Below are positions 47,487 through 55,992 of a DNA stretch of 64,000 nt, in pieces (positions within the stretch are counted from its first letter, which is position 1; each line of letters opens with the position of its first letter). Source of the DNA: HdN1 sp964473645. Its GTDB lineage: Bacteria; Pseudomonadota; Gammaproteobacteria; Pseudomonadales; Ketobacteraceae. The notes below the pieces were generated by a model. That model saw only the letters and a list, made by a program, of their open reading frames with translations. It made no database searches and was not told the origin of the DNA. Position numbers and translations under genes: made by a program. Location: NCBI GenBank assembly GCA_964473645.1, contig CAYYPW010000006.1, forward strand, positions 124,001-188,000. The letters run 5' to 3'.

Positions 47487-48983
47487 TCATTGAACGAACC
47501 AGCGATCCAGTTCATTGGTAAGTGCCTGCAGGTGTATGGGTTTACCGACAATCCCCAACATGCCAGCACCAAAAATGCGTTTGCGGTCATCCTCCATGAC
47601 GCTGGCCGTCAGCGCCAGAATCGGGGTTTTCTTGTTGGGGCCTTCGCCGGCCAAAATGGCACGCGTCGCATCGAGGCCATCCACCACCGGCATTTCGATA
47701 TCCATCATGATCAAATCGTAAGGGCGATTGTTGGCAGCTTCTATTGCAGCTTCACCGTCGAAAACGATGTCGGCCTCAATCCCGATTTTTGACAGAATTT
47801 TCTGCGCTACCCGCTGGTTGACCACGTTATCTTCTGCCACCAGAACGCGTTTGTTATAACGTTTGCTGACTGCGGCAAGATTCTGGTTGGGTGTTTCGCG
47901 CTGTTCTTTGGCAAGCGTGAGCGGCACAGTAACGATGAATGAGGCCCCTTTACCGGGCACACTCTCTACCTCAATAAAACCATCCATCATATCGACCAGG
48001 TTTTTACAAATGGTCAGCCCCAGCCCGGTACCGCCAAAATGACGGGAGGTAGTGCCATCCACCTGCTCGTAGCTGTCGAAAATCTTGTCTATCCGATCTT
48101 TTGGGATACCAATGCCGGTGTCGTTGATTTCAACAATGATGTTGTAACGCACATCGTCGATTTTGTCGTACCCCACCTCGACCGTTACCTTGCCTTCTGG
48201 GGTGAATTTAACGGCGTTGCTCACCAGATTCATCACCACCTGACGAATGCGCACCGGGTCGCCTTCGAGAAACAACGGCGTGCCTTTTTCAATGGTGTAA
48301 TCAATGGCGACACCTTTATCTACCGCCTGATGCATGTTGAGATCACAGGCATCCTGAATGATTTGCTTGAGTTCAAAGGGCAATTTTTCGAGCGTGAGTT
48401 TACCGGCTTCAATCTTCGACAGATCGAGAATGTCATTGATCAGGGCCAACAAGGTATTGGCAGAGCGATTGATCAACCCCACCAAATCAGCCTGTTCACC
48501 ATCCAGTGTGGTGTCGGTAAGCAGCTGGGCGCTGGCAATAATGCCGTTCATGGGGGTGCGGATTTCATGGCTCATGTTCGCCAGAAAACTGCCCTTGGCT
48601 TTGGCTGCGATTTCAGCAGACTCTTTGGCACGCAGCAGATCTTTATTGAGATTAGTGAGATCTTTGGCGAGCTTGACCTTATTGGCGAGTTCCGCCCGCA
48701 ATTTGTTGGCAAGCTCCCCTTGCTGCGGGGCTTGCTGATTACCGCGCGTGAGCACCTCTTCGAAGACTTCCTCGGCGCGTTGGCGGTAAAGCGTGCCCAG
48801 ATAGCTTTCGAGCGTGTCGAGATAGCGCATCAGGTCAGTAAGACCATTTGCATGAATCTCGCCAGATTTGTCTTTGATGACACCGCTTTCCTGCAACATG
48901 AACTCAAGCACTTCCTGGCTGCATGAGCTTTTAAGCACCACCATGTGGGCTTTGATAAGATCAGACCAAATTGAATTAGACAT
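47487..48983 (-). CDS. Hybrid histidine kinase (cytoplasmic, HisKA-HATPase-REC)
   Basis: 498 residues without a membrane segment. The N-terminal ~100 residues form a helical domain of unknown type, then a coiled coil (about 92-130), HisKA with His139 in NMSHEIRTPMNG, HATPase_c with DTGIGIPKDR and GGTGLGLTICKNL, and a C-terminal receiver with phospho-acceptor Asp428 in IMMDIEMPVVDG and Lys481 in VGKP. No separate response regulator or HPt gene lies beside it, so the phosphorelay partner is elsewhere. It precedes the cNMP-GGDEF gene on the same strand with 146 bases between. Confidence 0.92.
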   Translation of the reverse strand: MSNSIWSDLIKAHMVVLKSSCSQEVLEFMLQESGVIKDKSGEIHANGLTDLMRYLDTLESYLGTLYRQRAEEVFEEVLTRGNQQAPQQGELANKLRAELANKVKLAKDLTNLNKDLLRAKESAEIAAKAKGSFLANMSHEIRTPMNGIIASAQLLTDTTLDGEQADLVGLINRSANTLLALINDILDLSKIEAGKLTLEKLPFELKQIIQDACDLNMHQAVDKGVAIDYTIEKGTPLFLEGDPVRIRQVVMNLVSNAVKFTPEGKVTVEVGYDKIDDVRYNIIVEINDTGIGIPKDRIDKIFDSYEQVDGTTSRHFGGTGLGLTICKNLVDMMDGFIEVESVPGKGASFIVTVPLTLAKEQRETPNQNLAAVSKRYNKRVLVAEDNVVNQRVAQKILSKIGIEADIVFDGEAAIEAANNRPYDLIMMDIEMPVVDGLDATRAILAGEGPNKKTPILALTASVMEDDRKRIFGAGMLGIVGKPIHLQALTNELDRWFVQ

Positions 48984-49126
48984 AAGTATGTTGAGTCTTC
49001 CGCGGCGGATAATTCATAGGGTTTCGCTCTCCATTAGGTATAGCGAAGGATTTACAGCCCGGCCAGCCTCGTATAAAACCAACAGATTGTCCTGCACATT
49101 TACTCACGCCAAGCCATTGAGGTGCC

Positions 49127-49849
49127 ATGTTCGTCACGCCTGTTCCTGCCGCAACGCTGGTGATTGTCAAAGATTCCCCGCAAGGCCCCCTGGTGCTCTT
49201 GCAGCAACGCAGTGCACAGGCACGCTTTGTAGCGGGTGCCTGGGTGTTTCCGGGGGGTAAGCTTGAAGCAGCCGACAGTGACCCTGCCTGGGCGCTTCGC
49301 AGCCATACGCTGACCGATGCTGATGCCAGCAACGCCCTTGGCATCGAGAGTGGGGGCCTGGCTTACTGGATCGCCGCCATTCGGGAGAGTTTCGAGGAGG
49401 CAGGGTTATTGCCTGTTTTTGGCCCTGGCTGGCTGGCACCGTCCACACTGAATGCCTGGCGAAGCCGCCTGACCGACCACCAGCAAAGCTTCGCCGAGCT
49501 CTGCCGCAGTGAAGATCTGCAGCTTCACACCAGCGCCATCCACTACCTGAGCCATTGGGTGACACCGGAGCCTTCCCCCATTCGCTTTGATACACGCTTT
49601 TTCGTCATGCAGGCACCGGAGGGGCAGGAACCTCATCATTCACTGTTCGAGGCAGTCGACACGCAGTGGCTGACGCCGGAAGATGCGCTGCAACGCTACC
49701 GGGCAGGCGGCTTCCCTCTGATCCTGCCGACGTTTGTAACACTGCAACAGATGACGGGGCAGAGCAACTGCCGCACATTGATCCAACATCTGTTAACCTC
49801 TGCCAACACCGCCTATCGTGCCGGTCAACGACCGCTGGGCATGCAATAG
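49127..49849 (+). CDS. NUDIX hydrolase, NUDT19/CoA-diphosphatase-like
   Basis: A 240-residue NUDIX protein. The box is split by an insertion: FPGGKLE is followed about 35 residues later by AAIRESFEEAGLLPV, the RE-x-x-EE-x-G core. This broken NUDIX box is typical of the NUDT7/NUDT19-like branch, which cleaves CoA or acyl-CoA diphosphates. GAGG precedes the ATG by four bases. It is the first gene of a likely three-gene operon with the MBL hydrolase (27-base gap) and the 2-hydroxyacid dehydrogenase; NUDT19-like and LACTB2-like genes often occur together. The substrate is inferred from family only. Confidence 0.85.
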   Translation: MFVTPVPAATLVIVKDSPQGPLVLLQQRSAQARFVAGAWVFPGGKLEAADSDPAWALRSHTLTDADASNALGIESGGLAYWIAAIRESFEEAGLLPVFGPGWLAPSTLNAWRSRLTDHQQSFAELCRSEDLQLHTSAIHYLSHWVTPEPSPIRFDTRFFVMQAPEGQEPHHSLFEAVDTQWLTPEDALQRYRAGGFPLILPTFVTLQQMTGQSNCRTLIQHLLTSANTAYRAGQRPLGMQ

Positions 49850-49876
49850 GCGCAAGATACCTACAAGGATTTCATC

Positions 49877-50725
49877 ATGTCGCACTTTATTCCGGGCAAG
49901 CCCTTTCCGATCAGCCTCAATGTGCGGCGCGTGGTTGCGCCTAATGCCAGCATGATGACCGGTCCCGGCACCAACACCTACTTGATCGGCAACAAACAGC
50001 TCGCGGTGATTGACCCCGGCCCGGCCATTCCCGACCACATTGAAACGCTGTTAAAAATTACCGAGACCCTTGGCGCCACGATTCGCTGGATTCTTTGCAC
50101 GCACACCCACCCCGACCACTCACCGGGAGCGGCGCTGCTCAAACGCGCGACAGGGGCCACGCTCTATGGCTACCCCGCCCCCGAAGGCTACGTGCAGGAC
50201 AAAACCTTCGCGCCCGACCACGCCTGGCAGCATGACAGCCGACTCGATACCGACGAATTTTCCATACGTGCCGTGCATACCCCCGGCCATGCCTCCAATC
50301 ACTTATGTTTTTTGTACGAAAACGAAAAGATGCTGTTTACTGGTGATCACATCATGCAGGGTTCGACGGTGGTGATCGCCCCCCCTGACGGCAACATGCG
50401 CGATTACCTGCAGTCACTCGAGCTGCTCAAAGCGCTGGACATTGATCATCTCGCCCCCGGCCATGGCGATATCATCCAGACACCCCTCGAAATCATCGAA
50501 GGGCTAATCCAGCATCGCCTGATGCGTGAACGTAAAACCCTCGACAAACTGAGCGAGCTGTCCCCCTGCACGCTCGACGTGCTCACCCCCGCTGTGTATG
50601 ACGAAGTGCCCGCCTTTTTGCATGCTCTGGCACGCCAATCGTTGACCGCGCATTTGCTCAAGCTGCAAGACGATGGTCGTGTCAAAGTAGAAGGCGATTT
50701 TTGGCAACTGCAGGCAAGCCAATGA
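49877..50725 (+). CDS. Metallo-beta-lactamase-fold hydrolase (LACTB2-like)
   Basis: A 282-residue MBL-fold protein with the zinc motif THTHPDHS (HxHxDH), a downstream metal His in HTPGHASNH, Asp in FTGDHIMQG and a late His in LAPGHGD. The C-terminal ~70 residues form a winged-helix-like domain as in LACTB2 and related proteins. Role unknown: relatives are RNases or thioester hydrolases. AAGGAT stands 7 bases before the ATG. Its stop overlaps the next start (ATGA), giving translational coupling. Confidence 0.9.
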   Translation: MSHFIPGKPFPISLNVRRVVAPNASMMTGPGTNTYLIGNKQLAVIDPGPAIPDHIETLLKITETLGATIRWILCTHTHPDHSPGAALLKRATGATLYGYPAPEGYVQDKTFAPDHAWQHDSRLDTDEFSIRAVHTPGHASNHLCFLYENEKMLFTGDHIMQGSTVVIAPPDGNMRDYLQSLELLKALDIDHLAPGHGDIIQTPLEIIEGLIQHRLMRERKTLDKLSELSPCTLDVLTPAVYDEVPAFLHALARQSLTAHLLKLQDDGRVKVEGDFWQLQASQ

Positions 50726-51678
50726 TGAAAGCCGTTATTCTCGATATTGCCAGCCTGGGCGAACAGGTGCATCTCGACTCTCTGCGAAAAGCGGCCCCGA
50801 GCCTGACCGAGTATGACAATACCGCACCGGATCAAGTCGCGGAACGCATTGGTGACCATGACATCGTCGTGGTCAACAAAGCCAAGATCAATGCAGACAC
50901 GATCGCCCGCTGCCCGCAGCTAAAACTGATCGCCGTCACCGCGACGGGCGTTAACAATATTGACGTGGCGGCTGCCCGGGCGCGCGGCATTGAGGTCGCC
51001 AATGTCACGCACTATTCAACCGGCAGCCTGGTACAACACACCTTTTCATTGATGCTGGCATTGACCACCCGCTTGATTGATTACCATAACGATGTACGTG
51101 AGGGGCGCTGGGCGCAGAGCCCGAATTTCTGTCTGATGGATCACCCGATTCGGGAGCTGGCAGGTAAAACACTGGGGATTGTCGGTAGTGGCGATCTGGG
51201 ACAAGCCGTTGCCACGGTGGGTAAAGCCTTCGGCATGCATGTACTGATTGCGGCTCGCCCGCATACCCCTTATTCGCCCGAAGAATACCTCAATCGCACG
51301 CCTTTTTACGATTTGCTGCCCAAGGTTGATGTGCTGTCACTGCACTGCCTGCTAAGCCCGGAAACGCGCGAACTGGTGGGCGAACGCGAACTGCGTTTAA
51401 TGAAACCAGACGCCCTCTTGATCAATACCGCCCGTGGCGGGCTCATCAATGAACAGGCACTGGCAAACGCGCTGCGTGAGCGACGTCTTGGTGGCGCGGG
51501 TTTGGATGTGCTCTCAGAAGAACCACCCGTCACCCCTAATCCGCTATTGGCACCCGATCTGCCTAACCTGGTGATTACACCGCATTGTGCATGGGCCAGC
51601 CGTGAAGCCCGGCAACGCCTTATCGATAAAACCGCACTCAATATTCGTTACTTTCTGAGCCTGCAGCACCCTGTATAA
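50722..51678 (+). CDS. D-2-hydroxyacid dehydrogenase (HprA-like)
   Basis: A 318-residue NAD-dependent oxidoreductase. LGIVGSGDLGQAVA is the dinucleotide loop; the catalytic triad is Arg in INTARGGL, Glu in DVLSEEP and His in TPHCAWAS. It resembles glycerate / hydroxypyruvate reductases (HprA), which interconvert hydroxypyruvate and D-glycerate, but lactate and glyoxylate reductases look similar. The start at 50722 overlaps the MBL stop by four bases; an upstream start at 50701 would lie wholly inside that gene. Confidence 0.9.
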   Translation: MMKAVILDIASLGEQVHLDSLRKAAPSLTEYDNTAPDQVAERIGDHDIVVVNKAKINADTIARCPQLKLIAVTATGVNNIDVAAARARGIEVANVTHYSTGSLVQHTFSLMLALTTRLIDYHNDVREGRWAQSPNFCLMDHPIRELAGKTLGIVGSGDLGQAVATVGKAFGMHVLIAARPHTPYSPEEYLNRTPFYDLLPKVDVLSLHCLLSPETRELVGERELRLMKPDALLINTARGGLINEQALANALRERRLGGAGLDVLSEEPPVTPNPLLAPDLPNLVITPHCAWASREARQRLIDKTALNIRYFLSLQHPV

Positions 51679-51784
51679 ACAGTGTCATTCAGGTTTCAAA
51701 TCGGGTACCATCCGTGCGCGAAAACAGACATAGACGAACGTTTGGAACAAGCAGTAGCGGATGATCTTCCGCAGGGGAGTAGGC

Positions 51785-53179
51785 ATGTCAGACAACGATC
51801 AAAGGAAGACTCTCAAACGCATCAAAACCGGCGCATTTGAACGCCGATTCAGCGTAGCCAAAGCTGGTTTTGTCGCTGGCACCCGTTTGATGGCACAGTC
51901 TGCCGGCAACATGTTCACCGCCAAGGAAAGCCGTGACGAACGCCAACGCGAAATCCTTTCCCGCCAAGCCCAATATCTTGCAGACGAAATCGGAAAACTC
52001 AAAGGCAGTATCGTCAAGATCGGACAAATGATGGCGCTTTACGGCGAGCATTTTCTCCCGAAAGAAATCACCGACGCCCTGCACACCCTTGAAGACGACA
52101 CTACCGCACTCGACTGGACCACGATTTACGAAACCATCGAAGACGAACTGGGCGACGACCTGCTGGCCGAACTCGAAATCGAAGAATCCCCGATTGGTTG
52201 CGCCTCCATTGGCCAGGTGCATCGCGCCACCATCAAGGCCACCGGCGAAATAATCTGTCTGAAAGTGCAATACCCCGGCGTGGCCGATGCTGTCGATAGC
52301 GATCTCAACGCAGTAGAAACGTTGCTGCGCGTAATGAAGCTGATCCCCATTACCGAAGAATTCCAAACCTGGTATCAGGAAATTCGCGAGATGATGCACC
52401 GTGAGGTCGATTACGGGCATGAACTCGAAAAAACCGCCCTCTTCCGCGAACGTCTCAAGCACGATGACCGTTATATCGTGCCGAAAGTGTACCCGCAGTA
52501 TTCCAGTGCGCACATTATTGCGACCGCATATGAGCCGGGCGTGAGCGTGGATTCTGAGGCTACGTTGAGCCTGTCGCAAGAGCGCCGCAACGCGATTTGC
52601 AAAGCTGCACTCGACCTGTGTTGGAGTGAAGTTTTTCATTGGGGCGAAATGCAAACCGACCCGAATTTCGGCAACTATTTCATTCGTTTGGGCGATGGTG
52701 ATCAGGTACCTGACCGTATCATTCTGCTCGACTTTGGCGCGGTGCGTAAGTTTTCGGACCACACTATCGATCCAGGCCGCAAAATCGTGCGGGCAACGTT
52801 TCTACATGACGAGGCGATGCTGTTTAGCGGTTTGATAGAATTAGGTTTTTTCAAGGCGGAAACGCCCATCGACATGAAACGCAGCCTGGCCAAAGTGTGC
52901 TTTATGGCCATTGAACCGTTTACCGATAATGCTGCCTACCCACCGCCTGCCGCCCTCATCAATGAGCGTGGCGAATATTTGTGGGGCAAGAGCGACTTGC
53001 CTGCGCGGCTCAGTATGCAAGTGGGGATAGGCGCAGGTATGGGTGCTGCCAATCGCCATTTTGCGCTGCCACCACGTGAGGTCATGTTTCTGGTGCGCAA
53101 GATCATGGGGGCTTACACCTTTCTTTCCGTGCTGAAAGCGGAGTTGAAGGGTTACGATATTTTGAAGCCGTATATTTGA
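51785..53179 (+). CDS. ABC1/AarF (UbiB-like) atypical kinase family protein
   Basis: A 464-residue member of the ABC1 / UbiB family, atypical protein-kinase-like ATPases often linked to ubiquinone metabolism. The KxGQ motif appears as SIVKIGQMMALYG, the Ala-rich nucleotide loop as ASIGQVHRA, the ATP Lys as CLKVQYPG, and the catalytic loop as TDPNFGNYF with the metal motif LLDFGAV. Unlike E. coli UbiB it has no C-terminal membrane helices, so it belongs to the soluble bacterial subgroup. The start at 51785 has GGGAG 5 bases upstream; an ATG eight codons earlier is weaker. A monocistronic gene, followed by a repeat-bearing intergenic region. Confidence 0.88.
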   Translation: MSDNDQRKTLKRIKTGAFERRFSVAKAGFVAGTRLMAQSAGNMFTAKESRDERQREILSRQAQYLADEIGKLKGSIVKIGQMMALYGEHFLPKEITDALHTLEDDTTALDWTTIYETIEDELGDDLLAELEIEESPIGCASIGQVHRATIKATGEIICLKVQYPGVADAVDSDLNAVETLLRVMKLIPITEEFQTWYQEIREMMHREVDYGHELEKTALFRERLKHDDRYIVPKVYPQYSSAHIIATAYEPGVSVDSEATLSLSQERRNAICKAALDLCWSEVFHWGEMQTDPNFGNYFIRLGDGDQVPDRIILLDFGAVRKFSDHTIDPGRKIVRATFLHDEAMLFSGLIELGFFKAETPIDMKRSLAKVCFMAIEPFTDNAAYPPPAALINERGEYLWGKSDLPARLSMQVGIGAGMGAANRHFALPPREVMFLVRKIMGAYTFLSVLKAELKGYDILKPYI

Positions 53180-53229
53180 GGCTGACTCACCCAACCTTAC
53201 TACACGCTACGCGTACCACTGAATGTCAG

Positions 53230-53264
53230 GGAGGCGCCTACAGGGACGTACTTGCGGCGCTTCC
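53230..53264. repeat. Hairpin copy of a dispersed intergenic repeat
   Basis: Arms GGAGGCGCC (53230-53238) and GGCGCTTCC (53256-53264) pair over 9 bases with one mismatch and expose a 17-base loop. The loop contains TACAGGGACGTACTTG (53239-53254), identical over 16 bases to the reverse strand of 36231-36246 inside the 108-bp palindrome. It lies in the 252-base gap between the ABC1 gene and the HDOD operon. Confidence 0.65.
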
Positions 53265-53431
53265 GAATCTTTGTCCCCCAACCGCTGACATACCACAATT
53301 AGATATCCCACAAGAACATCCAGCACTTTTCAATTCCCCTCCCCCCGGCAGAATCCTTCCTATACTAGAAGTATCAATAGCCTTGCCTCGGCGCCCCTCG
53401 CCAAGCAAGCCACCAGTGCCGGGGAAACCAG

Positions 53432-54661
53432 ATGGACATTACCAAGCTCAAAGACTACGAATTTCTGCGCCATCTCACACAGGACCAGATCATCGTACTG
53501 ATGAGCAAAGCTGAACTGCTCAAACTCAAACCCGGTGACACCATCATCAACGCCGGTGACGAAGACGACGAAGAATTCTTTCTACTCGCTGGCGAACTCG
53601 ACTTCAAAGAACCCGGCAGCTTTACCCCCCTGCGCACCCTGCATGCCAGTTCGCCCGACGCCTACCGTCCGCTGATACGCAAACGTCCACGCGCCTACAC
53701 CGTGGCAGCGCATTCCCCTGCTGCCGTGCTCAAGGTCAAACTGGAAGATCTCAAGGCCCTGCTGAAAGAGGCGCCCACTGACAATTTTGAAGTGAAACGA
53801 GTATTGCGCGAGGATCAGCCCGAATCCCGGCAGGTGTTCTTTGATATCTATGAGGACTTGCGCAACAACCGGCTAACACTGCCCAGCATCCCGGAAGTTG
53901 CGATGAAGATCCGCCAGTTGATCGATGAGGGCAATAGCGCCAATACGATTGCCAAAGCCGTCACCTCTGATCCAGTAATTGCAGCCAAATTGATTCGCGC
54001 GGCCAATAGCCCCCTTTTTCGCGGTGCCCGTGAATTCACCACCTGTACTCAAGCGATTGTGCGCATCGGTCTGAAGACCACCAAACAGTTGGTGATGACG
54101 TTTACCGTGAAAGAGTTGTTCCGTGCCAAGCATGCGATCACGCGCAAACGCATGGAGGAACTGTGGAATCACAGTATCGAAATCGCCGCGATTTGTTATG
54201 TGTTGGCCAAAGAAACCAAAGCCGCTGATCCTGAACAAGCGTTGTTGGCTGGGCTATTACACGATATAGGGGCCATTCCGATTTTGACCTATGCCGAGAA
54301 CTATCCCAATTTGCTTGAATCTGCCACGGAGCTTGCCAAAGCCGTAAAGGAATTTCGCAGCGAAGTGGGAGGCATTATTTTGCAGCGCTGGGGGTTTGGT
54401 GACGACATGATTAACGCCGCCAAAGACGCAGAAACCTGGATGCGCGATCATGAAGGCCCGGCCGATCTTGCTGATCTGGTCATCGTTGCACAATTACATC
54501 ATATGATTGTGCAGCGCGGCACCGAAGATTTGCCGCCCCTGGAGGACGTACCCGCCTTTCGCCGTTTATCACCTGATACCATGAGTGCGGAAAAAAGTTT
54601 GGCCATGCTGCGCGAAGCACATGAGCAAGTCGTTGAAACGCGTCATATGCTTGCAGGCTGA
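53432..54661 (+). CDS. HDOD-domain signalling protein with cNMP-binding-like N-terminus
   Basis: 409 residues. The N-terminal ~130 residues look like a cyclic-nucleotide-binding beta-roll (LKLKPGDTIINAGDED, FFLLAGELDF), rather diverged. The rest is an HDOD domain (about 150-360; LPSIPEVAMKIRQLI, ANSPLFRG, LLHDIGAIPIL), a non-catalytic HD-like signalling module. It heads a three-gene operon with an HD-GYP and a GGDEF-EAL protein (8-base gap, then a 4-base overlap), so it probably feeds a signal into c-di-GMP turnover. Confidence 0.87.
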   Translation: MDITKLKDYEFLRHLTQDQIIVLMSKAELLKLKPGDTIINAGDEDDEEFFLLAGELDFKEPGSFTPLRTLHASSPDAYRPLIRKRPRAYTVAAHSPAAVLKVKLEDLKALLKEAPTDNFEVKRVLREDQPESRQVFFDIYEDLRNNRLTLPSIPEVAMKIRQLIDEGNSANTIAKAVTSDPVIAAKLIRAANSPLFRGAREFTTCTQAIVRIGLKTTKQLVMTFTVKELFRAKHAITRKRMEELWNHSIEIAAICYVLAKETKAADPEQALLAGLLHDIGAIPILTYAENYPNLLESATELAKAVKEFRSEVGGIILQRWGFGDDMINAAKDAETWMRDHEGPADLADLVIVAQLHHMIVQRGTEDLPPLEDVPAFRRLSPDTMSAEKSLAMLREAHEQVVETRHMLAG

Positions 54662-54669
54662 ATTTCGCC

Positions 54670-55992
54670 GTGGAACGAAAAACGCTTAAAATCGGCGTTA
54701 ACGATCTGCAGATAGGCATGTTTGTCAGCGCACTTGATCGTCCCTGGCTGGAAACACCGTTTCTGTTGCAGGGTTTTTTGATTGAGTCGATCGCAGATAT
54801 CGACGAGCTGCGAAAGCATTGTACTTATGTTTATATCGATGTGCTTAAGGGACGAGCGCCACTCAAGTTTAAAACAAAAAAAATTCAGACCAAGCCCAGT
54901 GGCGCATCCAAACCTGCCCGACACTATGGCTCCAGCCGCACCAGTGAAGAAGCCCAAATCTCAGCCTCGCTCGACAGTCTGGATCGCGGACACTACTGGG
55001 CCGCAGTTTTTCCCCACCGCACGCTAAAGACCTACCCCGAAAGCAAACCCATGGAGGAAGAGCTAGCCACCGCACAACACGTCTACCAGGATTTGAACCT
55101 ATGCGTGTCGGACATGATGCTGCAAGTTGAGCAAAAAGCAGTACTTGATGTAAAAGCCGTTAAAGATGCGCTCAATCCCATGATCGATAGTGTGATGCGC
55201 AATCCCGATGCCTGCATCTGGTTGGCACGCATGAAAAACCGGGACAGTTACACCTACAAGCATTCCATGGCAGCCAGTATTTGGGCGGTGGCACTGGGCC
55301 GCCAATTGGGTTTACCCCGAATCGATTTGAGTACGCTGGCAACGGGCACCCTATTGATCGACATCGGAAAGCTACAACTGCCCAAATCCATACTCGATAA
55401 ACCCGAACGCCTGACACAGGAGGAATTTGACATCATCAAATCCCATGTCGACATTGGTGTAAAACTGTTGAAGGACACAACAGAAGCAACACGCGTCGTG
55501 CTGGAAATGATTGCCACCCATCACGAGCGTCACAATGGACAAGGGTATCCCAAACAACTGAAAGGCACGCAAATTCCCATTTTTGGACGTGTTGCTGCCA
55601 TCGCTGACTGTTACGACGCAATGACGAGCGAGCGAACTTACGCCCCCGCAGTATCCCCAAGTTTTGCAGTGCGAAAACTCTACGAATGGCGCAACATTGA
55701 TTTTCAGGCAGAGCTGATTGAAGAATTTATTCAGGCCATTGGCATTTATCCTGCCGGCACGCTGGTTGAACTATCCAGCGGTGAAGTCGGCATAGTCATT
55801 GCGGAAAACCGCGAACGTCGTTTGCGTCCCAAAGTATTACTTTTGCTCGACCAACAGAAACTCCCGATAAAAGACAGCCGCATTCTAAACCTGCGCGATA
55901 TTGAATGCACAGATACGGGAGCATCACTAGATATCATTGCAAGCCTGGAACCCGGTGCTTACGGCATAAGCCCGGACGACGTTTATCTATGA
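54670..55992 (+). CDS. HD-GYP domain protein with DUF3391 N-terminus
   Basis: 440 residues starting at GTG. The first ~60 residues match DUF3391 (IGVNDLQIGMFVSALDRPWL); the HD-GYP domain spans about 160-350 with HHERHNGQGYP, the diagnostic HHExxxGxGYP block. HD-GYP proteins hydrolyse c-di-GMP to pGpG or GMP. The metal-binding HD pair, normally in LLHDIGK, reads LLIDIGK here: the His is replaced by Ile while the Asp stays. Other expected His residues (KHSMAA, KSHVDIG) are present. Activity may be altered or lost. The start has no visible ribosome site; coupling to the preceding gene, 8 bases away, would explain this. Confidence 0.9.
   Translation: MERKTLKIGVNDLQIGMFVSALDRPWLETPFLLQGFLIESIADIDELRKHCTYVYIDVLKGRAPLKFKTKKIQTKPSGASKPARHYGSSRTSEEAQISASLDSLDRGHYWAAVFPHRTLKTYPESKPMEEELATAQHVYQDLNLCVSDMMLQVEQKAVLDVKAVKDALNPMIDSVMRNPDACIWLARMKNRDSYTYKHSMAASIWAVALGRQLGLPRIDLSTLATGTLLIDIGKLQLPKSILDKPERLTQEEFDIIKSHVDIGVKLLKDTTEATRVVLEMIATHHERHNGQGYPKQLKGTQIPIFGRVAAIADCYDAMTSERTYAPAVSPSFAVRKLYEWRNIDFQAELIEEFIQAIGIYPAGTLVELSSGEVGIVIAENRERRLRPKVLLLLDQQKLPIKDSRILNLRDIECTDTGASLDIIASLEPGAYGISPDDVYL

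Noticed and set aside
48039..48926. Plus-strand 295-codon open frame over the hybrid histidine kinase
   Set aside because: Exact antisense of conserved HisKA/HATPase codons; no family resemblance.
51788..52762. Minus-strand 324-codon open frame over the ABC1 kinase gene
   Set aside because: Antisense of an intact, well-conserved gene; residue composition is typical of a reversed reading frame.
53176..53514. Plus-strand 112-codon open frame upstream of the HDOD gene
   Set aside because: It spans the dispersed repeat and runs into the HDOD gene in another frame; no start signal.
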